From assembly GCA_024743255.1 (NCBI GenBank), contig JANSWY010000056.1:1-33119 (forward strand): DNA of 33,119 bases, given 5' to 3'. A model generated the notes under the pieces. That model made no database searches and was not told where the DNA came from. It saw nothing but the letters and a program-made list of their open reading frames with translations. Each line of letters opens with the position of its first letter. Position 1 is the first letter of the stretch. Of this stretch, positions 16,513 to 24,274 are shown piece by piece. Position numbers and translations under genes: made by a program. This DNA comes from a bacterium (GTDB lineage Bacteria; Bacteroidota; Bacteroidia; Cytophagales; Cyclobacteriaceae).

Positions 16513-16530
16513 TATCTAAACCAGTAATCC
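16503..16530. terminator. Hairpin spanning two convergent stop codons
   Basis: GGATTACT (16503-16510) and AGTAATCC (16523-16530) form eight perfect pairs with a 12-base loop that contains the stop codons of both the VOC gene and map. There is no U-tract, so it could be a processing or weak termination signal rather than an intrinsic terminator. Confidence 0.35.
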
Positions 16531-17307
16531 GTTAACTTCTTCTAATGCTTTTTCTACGTACTCAAAAGTTGAAAGAATATCTGGCTTACCATCTACAATG
16601 GCAATATCGTGCTCAAAGTGAGCGGATGGTCTTCTGTCGGCTGTTATGATTGTCCAGCCGTCATTTAATTGATTAATTCTGCGTGTACCCATGTTGATCA
16701 TCGGCTCAACCGCTAGTACCAATCCTTCTTTTAGTTTAGGACCTCTTCCTCTTTTACCGTAATTAGGGACTTCAGGAGATTCGTGCATTTTTCTACCAAG
16801 ACCATGTCCTACTAATTCTCTAACTACACCATAACCGTGCTTCTCGGCGTGACTTTGGATGGCAAAACCAACATCTCCAATTCTATTTCCAGCCACCATT
16901 TGCTCAATACCCAGGTACAAAGACTCCTTGGTAACCTTAAGAAGCTGCTTGATTTCGTCAGAAACTTCTCCAACCGCAAATGTATAAGCGTGATCCCCGT
17001 AGAAATCGTTTTTGATTGCTCCACAGTCAACAGAAATGATATCACCTTCCTCAAGTGGCTTACCGTTTGGTATGCCATGTACTACCTGCTCATTTACAGA
17101 AATACATAAGGTATTTGGAAAATCATAAAGACCTAAGAATCCAGGGATAGCTCCCTCGGCTCTGATATATTCCTCTGCAAGAGTATCAAGATGCAATGGC
17201 GTAACTCCTGGTTTTACCTCCTTTGCGATCATCCCAAGTGTTCTGGAAACTACCTGAGCACTTTCTCTCATCAACTCAATTTCTTCTCTCGTCTTGTAGT
17301 GAATCAT
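16516..17307 (-). CDS. map: Methionine aminopeptidase, type I
   Basis: 263 residues from the ATG at 17307, chosen because MIHYKTREEIELM is the usual family start; a TTG at 17331 adds eight unrelated residues. It removes the initiator Met from nascent proteins in the cytoplasm. All five metal ligands are visible: D94 (ISVDCGA), D105 (YGDHA), H168 (LVGHGLG), E201 (AVEPM) and E232 (FEHDI), with substrate-binding H77 in VVHGIP. There is no N-terminal zinc-finger extension, as in E. coli Map. It stands apart from the usual secY-infA context seen in many bacteria. A terminator for the next upstream gene lies at 17349-17379. Confidence 0.96.
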   Translation of the reverse strand: MIHYKTREEIELMRESAQVVSRTLGMIAKEVKPGVTPLHLDTLAEEYIRAEGAIPGFLGLYDFPNTLCISVNEQVVHGIPNGKPLEEGDIISVDCGAIKNDFYGDHAYTFAVGEVSDEIKQLLKVTKESLYLGIEQMVAGNRIGDVGFAIQSHAEKHGYGVVRELVGHGLGRKMHESPEVPNYGKRGRGPKLKEGLVLAVEPMINMGTRRINQLNDGWTIITADRRPSAHFEHDIAIVDGKPDILSTFEYVEKALEEVNGLLV

Positions 17308-17348
17308 ATTTGCTGTATAGAATGTCCGCAAAAGTAGCCTATTTAAAT

Positions 17349-17379
17349 AAAAAAACCCTGAAGTACTTTGACTTCAGGG
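17349..17379 (-). terminator. Intrinsic terminator of the SPOR-type gene
   Basis: CCCTGAAGT (17356-17364) and ACTTCAGGG (17371-17379) form nine perfect pairs with loop ACTTTG. On the minus strand the stem is followed by a seven-base U-tract (17355-17349). It lies 29 bases after the stop of the gene at 17408-18025. Confidence 0.85.
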
Positions 17380-17407
17380 CTTCATAAAATCTTTTTATTG
17401 TTATTTC

Positions 17408-18025
17408 TTAGATAACTCCTTCAAGTACATCTTTGATTGGAACTCTTTTTCCGTCTTTGAAAGAAACAATCCATGCATCTTTCACACCCATTTCTCTCAA
17501 GTACTTTTTGAAAGTATCAGCTTCCCAGTAATCTTTGAAGATTCCAAGAGAGTATCTCTTTAATCCGTTTTCATCAACTTCACCACTGAAATTCTTTCCT
17601 ACTTGTAAGAACTTAGTAAGGTCCTTGTTCTTAAATGCACCGATCTGAACTTTGAATACAACTCCAACATTCTCGTCAATGTTTGAACCAGAGTTACTGC
17701 TACCAGTATTTCCCTGATTGCTCTCAGCAGCTTGCTTTGCTGCAGATAGCTGACTTCTTAAATCGGAAATTTGCTCCTGGTAAGTTGAGATCTGATTGTC
17801 TTTCTCAGCGATTCTATCATCTACTCCATCAAGATCGCTCTTCAAGCTGCTCACCTGGCTACTTAAAGACTTGTTTTGTTCCAATAAAGTCTTGTACTGC
17901 TCTGGTGAAAGGGCTTTAATTCTTTTTTTCCATTGTTTCTGTTCTTGCTTCGACATTTGAGCGTTTGCGTCTAGTGTGCAAAACGCTAATGCGATGATAG
18001 CTATAACTGAAAGTACTTTTTTCAT
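17408..18025 (-). CDS. Exported coiled-coil protein with SPOR-like C-terminal domain
   Basis: 205 residues from the ATG at 18025; an upstream in-frame start at 18061 would place 12 residues before a normal signal peptide. Signal peptide 1-23 ends DANAQ. Residues 30-110 are a Lys/Gln/Ser-rich coiled coil (KSLSSQVSSLKSDLDG, ISDLRSQLSAAKQ), then comes a Gly/Ser/Asn linker. From about 128 a SPOR-like fold opens with VFKVQIGAFKNKDL and continues to the end. SPOR domains bind denuded peptidoglycan, so an envelope or division-site role is plausible. It is transcribed alone, with its own terminator at 17349-17379. Confidence 0.8.
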   Translation of the reverse strand: MKKVLSVIAIIALAFCTLDANAQMSKQEQKQWKKRIKALSPEQYKTLLEQNKSLSSQVSSLKSDLDGVDDRIAEKDNQISTYQEQISDLRSQLSAAKQAAESNQGNTGSSNSGSNIDENVGVVFKVQIGAFKNKDLTKFLQVGKNFSGEVDENGLKRYSLGIFKDYWEADTFKKYLREMGVKDAWIVSFKDGKRVPIKDVLEGVI

Positions 18026-18185
18026 GACTGAAAATTTGATTAACACATTGCTTAACGGCACTAATGTACTAAAATATCTTAAAAAAACCCAAATTAATAA
18101 ATTAAATTATTGATTTAAGGTTCTTTTACTTAAATGCTGATAATGAATGAGTTAAGAAAAGAATAGAAATCCCTTTCGGCTTATC

Positions 18186-19589
18186 TTAACTTTTTAAACT
18201 ACCAATCATGTCCTCAGGTTTTACCCATTCGTCAAATTGTTCGTTAGTTAATAAGCCTAACTCAATCGCTGCTTTTCTTAAAGTTGTTCCTTCTTTATGT
18301 GCCTTTTTGGCAATTTTTGCAGCGTTTTCATAACCAATATGTGTGTTAAGAGCTGTTACCAACATCAATGAGTTTTCTAGCTTCTCTTTGATCATTGGCA
18401 GGTTTGGTTCAATTCCTACGGCACAGTTGTCGTTGAATGATTGACAAGCATCTCCTATTAAACGAGCTGACGTCAATACATTATAAACCATCATTGGCTT
18501 AAATACGTTCAGTTCGAAATGTCCTGTCATACCTCCGGCAGAAACTGCAACATCATTTCCTATCACTTGAGCGCAAACCATGGTTAATGCTTCACATTGT
18601 GTAGGGTTAACTTTTCCTGGCATAATTGAAGAACCTGGCTCATTCTCAGGAATAATTATTTCACCGATTCCACTTCTTGGACCAGAGCATAACATTCTGA
18701 TGTCATTACCTATCTTCATCAAACTAACAGCTAATTGCTTTAACGCTCCATGTGTCTCCACCATTGCGTCATGTGCAGCTAATGCTTCGAATTTATTTTG
18801 AGCACTAACAAATGGCTGGCCAGCATGCTTTGCAATTTTTTCTGCTACTAACTCAGCATATCCTTGTGGAGTATTTAGTCCTGTTCCAACAGCAGTTCCA
18901 CCAAGAGCAAGTTCTGAAAGGTGATCTAAAGTGTTTTCCAGCGCTTTGATTCCATGATCCAATTGAGAAACATATCCAGAAAACTCCTGACCAAGACTTA
19001 ATGGTGTAGCATCCATAAAGTGAGTTCTTCCGATTTTCACTACATCCATATTTGCTTCAGCTTTCGCGTGAAGAGTATTTCTAAGGATTTTAATTTTTGG
19101 TATTGTATCCTCAACTATTGCTTTGTAGGAAGCAATGTGCATTGCCGTTGGGAAGGTATCATTTGATGATTGTGACTTATTTACGTCATCATTTGGGTGA
19201 ATGACTTTAGAGTCATCAGTAAGAGTACCTCCATTTATGACATGTGCTCTATTGGCCACTACTTCATTCACATTCATGTTTGACTGAGTACCAGAACCAG
19301 TTTGCCAAACCACAAGTGGGAATTGATCATTTAACTTGCCATCCAGGATTTCATCGCAAACTTTTCCAATAAGGTCTGACTTGCTTTTATCCATTACTCC
19401 CAATTCTGCATTGGCCTCAGCAGCGGATTTTTTCAGAATAGCAAAAGCTTTAACGATTTCGAAAGGCATCTTCATGTTCTCCCCCCCGATTTTGAAGTTG
19501 TTTCTACTTCTTTGGGTTTGAGCTCCCCAATACTTATCAGCGGGTACTTCTACGTTACCCATTGTATCTTTTTCTATTCTGTAATCCAT
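18186..19589 (-). CDS. fumC: Fumarate hydratase class II
   Basis: 467 residues, the normal size for the iron-independent homotetrameric fumarase, which interconverts fumarate and L-malate in the TCA cycle. Motifs: the superfamily signature [11 protein letters not shown] (319-329) with the catalytic Ser on that loop, [10 protein letters not shown] with H190, and [11 protein letters not shown] near 96-106. It starts [16 protein letters not shown], as in other FumC proteins. A perfect -10 element lies upstream (19630-19637). Because class II fumarase needs no Fe-S cluster, a place at the edge of an iron-regulated region is reasonable, but no operator is seen at its promoter. Confidence 0.96.
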   Translation of the reverse strand: MDYRIEKDTMGNVEVPADKYWGAQTQRSRNNFKIGGENMKMPFEIVKAFAILKKSAAEANAELGVMDKSKSDLIGKVCDEILDGKLNDQFPLVVWQTGSGTQSNMNVNEVVANRAHVINGGTLTDDSKVIHPNDDVNKSQSSNDTFPTAMHIASYKAIVEDTIPKIKILRNTLHAKAEANMDVVKIGRTHFMDATPLSLGQEFSGYVSQLDHGIKALENTLDHLSELALGGTAVGTGLNTPQGYAELVAEKIAKHAGQPFVSAQNKFEALAAHDAMVETHGALKQLAVSLMKIGNDIRMLCSGPRSGIGEIIIPENEPGSSIMPGKVNPTQCEALTMVCAQVIGNDVAVSAGGMTGHFELNVFKPMMVYNVLTSARLIGDACQSFNDNCAVGIEPNLPMIKEKLENSLMLVTALNTHIGYENAAKIAKKAHKEGTTLRKAAIELGLLTNEQFDEWVKPEDMIGSLKS

Positions 19590-19629
19590 CTTTTAATACT
19601 TATAAAGTTGATTAGTTCATTTTCGAGTG

Positions 19630-19637
19630 CAAATTTA
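19630..19637 (-). promoter_or_regulatory. -10 element TAAATTTG upstream of fumC
   Basis: A perfect TAnnTTTG match on the minus strand, 41 bases before the fumC ATG. No -33 TTG at 19-21 bases is evident. Confidence 0.45.
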
Positions 19638-19693
19638 AGTCATAAGCCTCAAAAAAGAGCCAGATCGGATTACTTCAGAAAAGAAATTTGGGG

Positions 19694-20020
19694 TTATTCC
19701 AATGTGCTTACCGGAGCGACAACATCAATTGATTTATTAATCAATTGTTTTAATGAAATGATCTCTACAATTGATAATACAAATATGTAATCAGTACCCT
19801 TAGGTTGCACGATCTCAACATCCGCATAGGGGCTGGAATTGTTGATCATTGCTGCTAAGTCAATATCATTGAATTGTTCCCATAAGGAAATGAATTGCCC
19901 TGCTGTAAAGCACTGATACCTGTTATTGTAATTGAGGAAGAAGTTCTTTTTTCTCTTGCAATAGAATACCGAGGCGTTGTGATTGCTCGCTATTTTCGTA
20001 AGAATTCGTTGATTATCCAT
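19694..20020 (-). CDS. Small unknown protein, ferritin-neighbour paralog 1
   Basis: 108 residues from the ATG at 20020 (MDNQRILTKIASNHN); the frame extends to 20056 without a better start. By eye it aligns with the protein at 20907-21251 through QFISLWEQFNDIDLAAMI and DVEIVQ...FVLSIVEIISLKQLI, and more weakly with the one at 21503-21826. The common pattern is N-terminal beta strands, an EFxxF helix, then a V-L-S-I-x-E-I helix. No signal peptide or known motif. It may belong to the DUF6686-like small proteins of Bacteroidota. It sits downstream of ferritin in the same orientation, beyond the ferritin terminator. Confidence 0.65.
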   Translation of the reverse strand: MDNQRILTKIASNHNASVFYCKRKKNFFLNYNNRYQCFTAGQFISLWEQFNDIDLAAMINNSSPYADVEIVQPKGTDYIFVLSIVEIISLKQLINKSIDVVAPVSTLE

Positions 20021-20150
20021 AGCTGTGGTGGTTTGTGATAATGAATATACAGACAATAATCATAAAACCCTGCCAGAATTGGCTAAGCTGTTATTAAAGT
20101 AGAGTGAATTGGAATTAATCAGGGATAGACAAAAAATGGTGTAATGAATT

Positions 20151-20187
20151 AAAAATCAGGGCTATCTGATAAATTCAAATAGCCCTG
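20151..20187 (-). terminator. Intrinsic terminator behind the ferritin gene
   Basis: CAGGGCTAT (20157-20165) and ATAGCCCTG (20179-20187) form nine perfect pairs around a 13-base loop. On the minus strand the stem is followed by AT and then five Ts. It lies ten bases after the ferritin stop codon. Confidence 0.75.
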
Positions 20188-20196
20188 GTAATATTT

Positions 20197-20730
20197 TTAA
20201 GCGTTTCCGCCATCATATTGAACACTCAATACTTGTTGTTCTAATAGGCCAAGTCCAATTTTGTCCTCACCAAGAACATCAAATAATTCTAAAGTTCTTC
20301 TCGCTACAAATTCCTCTTCAATTTGCTCCTGAACAAACCATCTCAAGAATTCCTCAGTTGCGATATCTCCATGCTCTCTGCAAACTTTCACCATATTATG
20401 AATAGAGTCAGTAACTGCGATTTCCATCTCTAATGCTTTTTCGAATACACTTCTTAGAGTTGGGAATTCATGTTGTGGCATATCTGTGCCCGGTGATACT
20501 GCATCACATTCCATATCAGTTAAGTAATGGAAAAATTTCAACTGATGTACTCTCTCCTCATCTGATTGTTTGAAGAAGAACTCAGCACTGTTATCGTATC
20601 CTCTTACATCGCACCAAGCGGCCATAGCCAGGTATGCTGAAGAAGAGTGCGCTTCCATTTTGATTTGTTTGTTGATTAATTCAACTATTTCTTCTTTTAA
20701 GACGTGGTGTCTTCTAAGTATATCTTTCAT
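20197..20730 (-). CDS. ftnA: Ferritin (non-heme, FtnA-type)
   Basis: 177 residues forming the classic four-helix iron-storage subunit; 24 subunits make a shell in the cytoplasm that oxidises Fe2+ and stores it as mineral. Ferroxidase ligands can be placed by comparison with bacterial FtnA: E26 (KMEAHSSSAYLAMAAWC), E59 and H62 (DEERVHQLKF), E103 (EMEIAVTDSIH), and Q136/E139 (FVQEQIEEE). There is no heme-binding Met of bacterioferritin, so it is a true ferritin. It has its own terminator. The upstream interval (20731-20906) shows no good copy of the 23-base palindrome found at the uptake genes, so regulation may differ. It sits between two paralogous small proteins. Confidence 0.95.
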   Translation of the reverse strand: MKDILRRHHVLKEEIVELINKQIKMEAHSSSAYLAMAAWCDVRGYDNSAEFFFKQSDEERVHQLKFFHYLTDMECDAVSPGTDMPQHEFPTLRSVFEKALEMEIAVTDSIHNMVKVCREHGDIATEEFLRWFVQEQIEEEFVARRTLELFDVLGEDKIGLGLLEQQVLSVQYDGGNA

Positions 20731-20906
20731 CTTAAGGTTCTAAATTTTTTGTGATTCGAAACTAAAACTTAACCTACTCAATTTAGAGTTTGATTGTATT
20801 CTAATTTCATAATAAATACGTTGCTAGTAAATGTAATATGATTTCACTAAGAATTGTTCCGGCAATCCGGTGGACTTTTGTAATTTGAAATCGGTCTAAT
20901 TAAGAA

Positions 20907-21251
20907 TTAAACCTTTCTTACTATTTCCCTGTGGATTACACTATTTAGTTCGAGCATGGTGAATGCACCTGCTAGTACCTCCCTAAGTTCCAGTATTTCA
21001 TGGATTGAAAGCACCATTAATCTATCGCAGTGTGGTAAATAAAGTACTTCAACATCAGGAGCTTCTGTCGACAACAATTGAGGGAGGTCCAACTGTTGAA
21101 TTTTCCTTTTGAAAGAAATGAATTCACAAGCTCTGAATTCCAATTCGTCGTTGAAGAATCTTAAAATATAGCTGTTTGTGCTGTCACTCTGAGATAGTGA
21201 AGCATTTCTGGTTTTGTAAACCAAATGCTCGGTGGAGGTTGCTGTAATCAT
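20907..21251 (-). CDS. Small unknown protein, ferritin-neighbour paralog 2
   Basis: 114 residues. Its ATG overlaps the stop of the 53-residue Cys-rich gene (ATGA), so the two are translationally coupled and under the same metal-type operator. It aligns with the 19694-20020 protein across about 75 residues (YILRFFNDELEFRACEFISF; DVEVLYLPHCDRLMVLSIHE). It has single Cys in RACEF and PHCDR but no CXXC motif, and no signal peptide. Function unknown; context (ferritin next, Cys-rich partner, shared operator) suggests an iron-handling or iron-stress role. Confidence 0.72.
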   Translation of the reverse strand: MITATSTEHLVYKTRNASLSQSDSTNSYILRFFNDELEFRACEFISFKRKIQQLDLPQLLSTEAPDVEVLYLPHCDRLMVLSIHEILELREVLAGAFTMLELNSVIHREIVRKV

Positions 21252-21409
21252 AGTTTAGGGCACTTCTTGCAGTGTCTTCCTTTCTTTTTGTATTTCTTAC
21301 AGCACTTTTTGAAAACACACTCTTCAGAAGATATCATAGATCTGTCGAATGGAGACCCTAAGGTAGGTTCCACGGCATTTTCTCTTAATATGTAGTTCTC
21401 TTCTGTCAT
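21248..21409 (-). CDS. 53-residue Cys/Lys-rich small protein
   Basis: ATG at 21409, TGA at 21248-21250, 53 residues. The first 30 are ordinary and acidic (MTEENYILRENAVEPTLGSP). The last 23 are strongly basic with five Cys and a His: C31, C36, C37, H46, C47 and C50, in the order CVFKKCCKKY then HCKKCPKL. This is a plausible metal or Fe-S binding tail, or a nucleic-acid-binding knuckle. It is supported as a gene by three facts: a canonical promoter (-33 TTG, 21 bases, TATATTTG), a 23-base operator just before the start codon, and an ATGA overlap with the next gene. I know no named family for it. Confidence 0.75.
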   Translation of the reverse strand: MTEENYILRENAVEPTLGSPFDRSMISSEECVFKKCCKKYKKKGRHCKKCPKL

Positions 21410-21414
21410 GATTT

Positions 21415-21437
21415 TTATTTAGACTTAATCTAAATTA
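21415..21437. promoter_or_regulatory. Metal-type operator in front of the Cys-rich gene
   Basis: A 23-base imperfect palindrome, TTATTTAGACT-T-AATCTAAATTA, with 9 of 11 arm positions paired. It starts three bases after the -10 element and ends five bases before the ATG at 21409, so it covers the expected transcription start. Same form as the perfect site at 26516-26540. Confidence 0.7.
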
Positions 21438-21440
21438 GGG

Positions 21441-21472
21441 CAAATATAATGCAAGGCCTCCTGAATTTGCAA
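21441..21472 (-). promoter_or_regulatory. Promoter of the Cys-rich protein operon
   Basis: On the minus strand, -33 TTG (21472-21470), a 21-base spacer and a perfect -10 TATATTTG (21448-21441). The spacer length equals that of the TonB receptor promoter at 26542-26573. Confidence 0.65.
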
Positions 21473-21502
21473 TAGCTGAATGAAGAAAAAATCTGACTTT
21501 TG

Positions 21503-21826
21503 TCAATAAAGTATAGCAAACACTTCTTCAAAGATTTCAGCTTCACTGTAGGCTCGCAATATTTGCTCTACTTCGATTTTATTTAATGCGATCCCAACAT
21601 TACTTTTTGAGTTTTTAAGAAGAACGCTCTGACCTGTAGGGTAATGTTTATTGTAATCTTCTTCATACAGATTGCAAAGTGTTTCTTTGAATTTGAAATA
21701 TTCCTTCTCATCAAAAACAAGATGTACGTTTCTGAAGATGATATTGTACATCTTACAGTTTCTGCAACGAGAAATAATCGTGTTCTTGTATTCGCTTAAA
21801 GTAATTTGACTGTTGGTGGCGCACAT
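21503..21826 (-). CDS. Small unknown protein, ferritin-neighbour paralog 3 (DUF6686-like)
   Basis: 107 residues from the ATG at 21826; the frame extends to a TTG at 21853. It has an N-terminal C-x-x-C pair in ISRCRNCKMYNIIF, then FRNVHLVFDEKEYFKFKETL, a loop, and the closing helix ALNKIEVEQILRAYSEAE. The order strand, EYFKFK helix, short strands and final I-E helix matches the two proteins at 20907 and 19694, with the lowest identity of the three. It resembles DUF6686-type proteins as I remember them; not verified. It lies 72 bases downstream of the DUF6607 gene, separated by an imperfect hairpin (21848-21888). Confidence 0.7.
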   Translation of the reverse strand: MCATNSQITLSEYKNTIISRCRNCKMYNIIFRNVHLVFDEKEYFKFKETLCNLYEEDYNKHYPTGQSVLLKNSKSNVGIALNKIEVEQILRAYSEAEIFEEVFAILY

Positions 21827-21847
21827 AATTAGTTGGGTTAATTGGTG

Positions 21848-21888
21848 CCTCAATGGCCGACTCTAAACTAATTGAGTCAGCCATGAGG
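21848..21888 (-). other. Imperfect long hairpin between two minus-strand genes
   Basis: CCTCAATGGCCGACTC (from 21848) pairs with GAGTCAGCCATGAGG (to 21888) apart from one bulged A and one C-A mismatch, around a ten-base loop. It starts 11 bases after the stop of the DUF6607 gene and has no U-tract. It could be an mRNA-stability element at the end of the heme-uptake operon or an attenuator for the next gene. Confidence 0.5.
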
Positions 21889-21898
21889 ACTTAATTTT

Positions 21899-22828
21899 CT
21901 ACTTAGCTGCTAGTTGAAAATCACCTGATAAATGGATTTTGAAGATTTCTTCAATCTTTGGTAGAGTAGAAGCAGAGTCATAGTTTGAGCCTTCTACTTC
22001 TTTACCAAGAGCAAATAGTCTTTGGAAAAGCACTTTGTCATCTACCTTCATATTGATTGCCAGATCTTCTTTTTTATCAAAGATCTGAGTCCATACTTTT
22101 TTCACATCGGTCCAGTAACCTTCATTATTGTCCCACCATGTTTCAGCGATTTTGCATTTGCTGTCTGCAACTTTAGTATATGTGTTCCATCCTTTTTCGA
22201 ATGCTAGGATTTCATCATTCGATTCTCTTTGGATTTTCTCATTATCCTGCTCGTGTACCCAACCATAAGAAGTAATCTCCTGACGGTTTCTTCTTTTCAT
22301 TACATTGTAATCGCTTCTCTTGCTAAACTCTCTTCTTGGAAGTGGAGCATCTGTTGTAGATTCCCAATATTGTCTTCCATCAGAAAGCACCCAGGTTGCT
22401 GAACCTTCATATCTTGGTCCGTCATCTACCTGATATACTTTTTGAGTCCATTGTCCAGCTACCTCTGATTTGTCTTTCGAGCTGTAAGTCCAGTTATTAT
22501 TTTTATCGTAGGTATAAAAATCTGTGTTTTCATAAATCCAATCTTGTCTCCAGTGTTTAATGATCATTGAATCCCCGATCACCAATAAATGCTGAAGTGA
22601 AATTTTGTTCTTTGACTCCTCTATTGGTAATACCAATTCCAAAGCACCAGAAGCATATTTATCGTGATACTCATAATTCTTATCCGGACTAAAAGTCTCG
22701 CTGAAATTGAATTTTACTTCATAGCAGCCGCACATAGATTTGATTGCGGCGATTTCGTCTTTCTTTTTGTTTTGGCTAAATGCTGAGAGTGTAGCTATAC
22801 ACATGACAGCTGTCATCAAGTATTTCAT
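21899..22828 (-). CDS. DUF6607-family exported protein
   Basis: 309 residues. Signal peptide 1-18 (TLSAFSQ) leads to a mature protein with KSMCGCYEVKFNFSETF, HWRQDWIYENTDFYTYD, GQWTQKVYQVDDGPRYEG and PLPRREFSKRSDYNVMKRRN. The MCGCYEV opening and the REFSKRSDYN segment are features I associate with the DUF6607 family, which recurs beside TonB/heme genes in Bacteroidota and some Proteobacteria. The Trp/Tyr-rich, beta-strand character suggests a lipocalin-like small-molecule binder (inference). It follows the HmuY-like gene by 21 bases and ends the operon that starts with the TonB receptor at 26514. Confidence 0.8.
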   Translation of the reverse strand: MKYLMTAVMCIATLSAFSQNKKKDEIAAIKSMCGCYEVKFNFSETFSPDKNYEYHDKYASGALELVLPIEESKNKISLQHLLVIGDSMIIKHWRQDWIYENTDFYTYDKNNNWTYSSKDKSEVAGQWTQKVYQVDDGPRYEGSATWVLSDGRQYWESTTDAPLPRREFSKRSDYNVMKRRNRQEITSYGWVHEQDNEKIQRESNDEILAFEKGWNTYTKVADSKCKIAETWWDNNEGYWTDVKKVWTQIFDKKEDLAINMKVDDKVLFQRLFALGKEVEGSNYDSASTLPKIEEIFKIHLSGDFQLAAK

Positions 22829-22849
22829 AATATTGAATTCTATAAGTTT

Positions 22850-24274
22850 TTAAAGTAGTTCGTATTGTATTTGCGGGAATCCTCTTTCTCCGGTTGTTGC
22901 ATCAAGCATTCTTGTGAACTTGAGCTTGTATAGGTTGTCTTCAGGATCTTTGATTACATAGAACCTGTCTTCACTGACGAAGTATGTAAATGTTTGAAAG
23001 TCCAAGTATCTCCAGGAGCTTCCAATGCTGTTTACATCTCCACTAAAGTCAAGATCAGCAGCATCTTCTGCGCTGAATGAGTCGTAGCTCGCCCCAGTTT
23101 CAGTTAAGACCTGAGCAACTCCCTCAGTATTTCTATTCTGAATTACATAGTCGTTATACTTAAAAGGGACAAAGGTCATTCCATCCAGAGTAGTTGTTGC
23201 CGTGTAGGTTGTAAATGCTATATCCCAGGAGGATTTCTCCGGCTGCACGCTTACGATGTTTCCACTTAAGCTGGCAAAAATGAAGTTGAAGTTGCTGTCT
23301 TTAGTGATTTCTAATTCATCAAAAGAAGTTGCAGCAATTTCCGCATACTTTAAAGTATAACCAGATCCATTTCTGATGATTCTAACTTTCATCCAACCTC
23401 TGGCATTTCCCTCAGGGTCTGTTCCTCTATTTATAATGTATACAGGGTTATCACTATCAGTTGAGGAAATTTCACTAATTGCTGTCTCATTGAGGTCTCC
23501 TGTTGGGTAATCCGCCCAGGTGATACTTTCGCTTAACCAGTCTGGAGATTGTCCGGAGTACAAGGTGCTTTGGATCGCTCCCAGATCAAGCTGAGCATTC
23601 ATGCCAACAGTATCATCTGCGGTTACATCATTTAGAGAAGTCTTGTCCAGAGCTTTTGCCAGCATTCCTAATGAGGAGTTAAGAATTACGCTAAACTCAT
23701 CACCACTAGAGAATCCTAAATCCCAGCTATCTCTTGCAACTACAGTTTCTGTTTGTCTGCTAAGGTCAACATAAACCTGATTTGGTTGAGTTGCACCACC
23801 TACGGTTAAATCTAAAGTAGCTCCTGATGAAATAGGATTTTCCGCGAATGTCACAGTTACCGTACCATTGGTTCCAACTTCTCCTGTTTCAGGAATACTT
23901 GATAATGAGATTTCAAAAGACTTTATTTCACCGAACTCGGGATTCAGAAGTTTGGTAATGGTAAGTGAGACATTGTTATCTCCTGAAGCGACAGGAATTG
24001 AAATTACACCTCCTGAAGCTGCAGGGGAAGTTTCATAATCTGTTCCGTATTCTGCATTTTGTTCGTTTCCTATGGTAAGTTCTATAGTGCCACTTTCAGC
24101 AGCAGCTCTGGAAAACTCAATTGTAATATCTGCTGAATTATCATCTAGGGATAATCCCAATGTAGTTGAGCTAAATCCTGCTACAAGTGATTCTGGTATT
24201 GCAGGATCATCATCTTCGCATCCTGTTACTGCTAAAAACAATACACTCAAACTGAGTACAAATAGTTTTTTCAT
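22850..24274 (-). CDS. HmuY-family heme-binding lipoprotein
   Basis: 474 residues. Lipobox LAVTGC with Cys19 followed by EDDDP gives an outer-membrane, probably surface, lipoprotein. Residues about 30-150 form an extra beta-sandwich (SADITIEFSRAAAESGTIEL, YGTDYETSP) of Calx-beta/Ig-like type. From about 155 the HmuY fold is marked by VARDSWDLGFSSGDEFSVIL, EKSSWDIAFTTYTA and RFYVIKDPEDNLYKLKFTRM. HmuY captures heme and hands it to the TonB receptor HmuR in Porphyromonas. Its ATG overlaps the receptor stop as ATGA, so the two are coupled. Heme ligand residues cannot be assigned by eye, and other ligands remain possible. Confidence 0.88.
   Translation of the reverse strand: MKKLFVLSLSVLFLAVTGCEDDDPAIPESLVAGFSSTTLGLSLDDNSADITIEFSRAAAESGTIELTIGNEQNAEYGTDYETSPAASGGVISIPVASGDNNVSLTITKLLNPEFGEIKSFEISLSSIPETGEVGTNGTVTVTFAENPISSGATLDLTVGGATQPNQVYVDLSRQTETVVARDSWDLGFSSGDEFSVILNSSLGMLAKALDKTSLNDVTADDTVGMNAQLDLGAIQSTLYSGQSPDWLSESITWADYPTGDLNETAISEISSTDSDNPVYIINRGTDPEGNARGWMKVRIIRNGSGYTLKYAEIAATSFDELEITKDSNFNFIFASLSGNIVSVQPEKSSWDIAFTTYTATTTLDGMTFVPFKYNDYVIQNRNTEGVAQVLTETGASYDSFSAEDAADLDFSGDVNSIGSSWRYLDFQTFTYFVSEDRFYVIKDPEDNLYKLKFTRMLDATTGERGFPQIQYELL

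Noticed and set aside
20731-20906. Metal operator in front of ferritin
   Set aside because: Only scattered half-sites (TTTAGA, TTCTAA) at wrong spacing; not comparable with the sites at 21415, 26516 or 27338.
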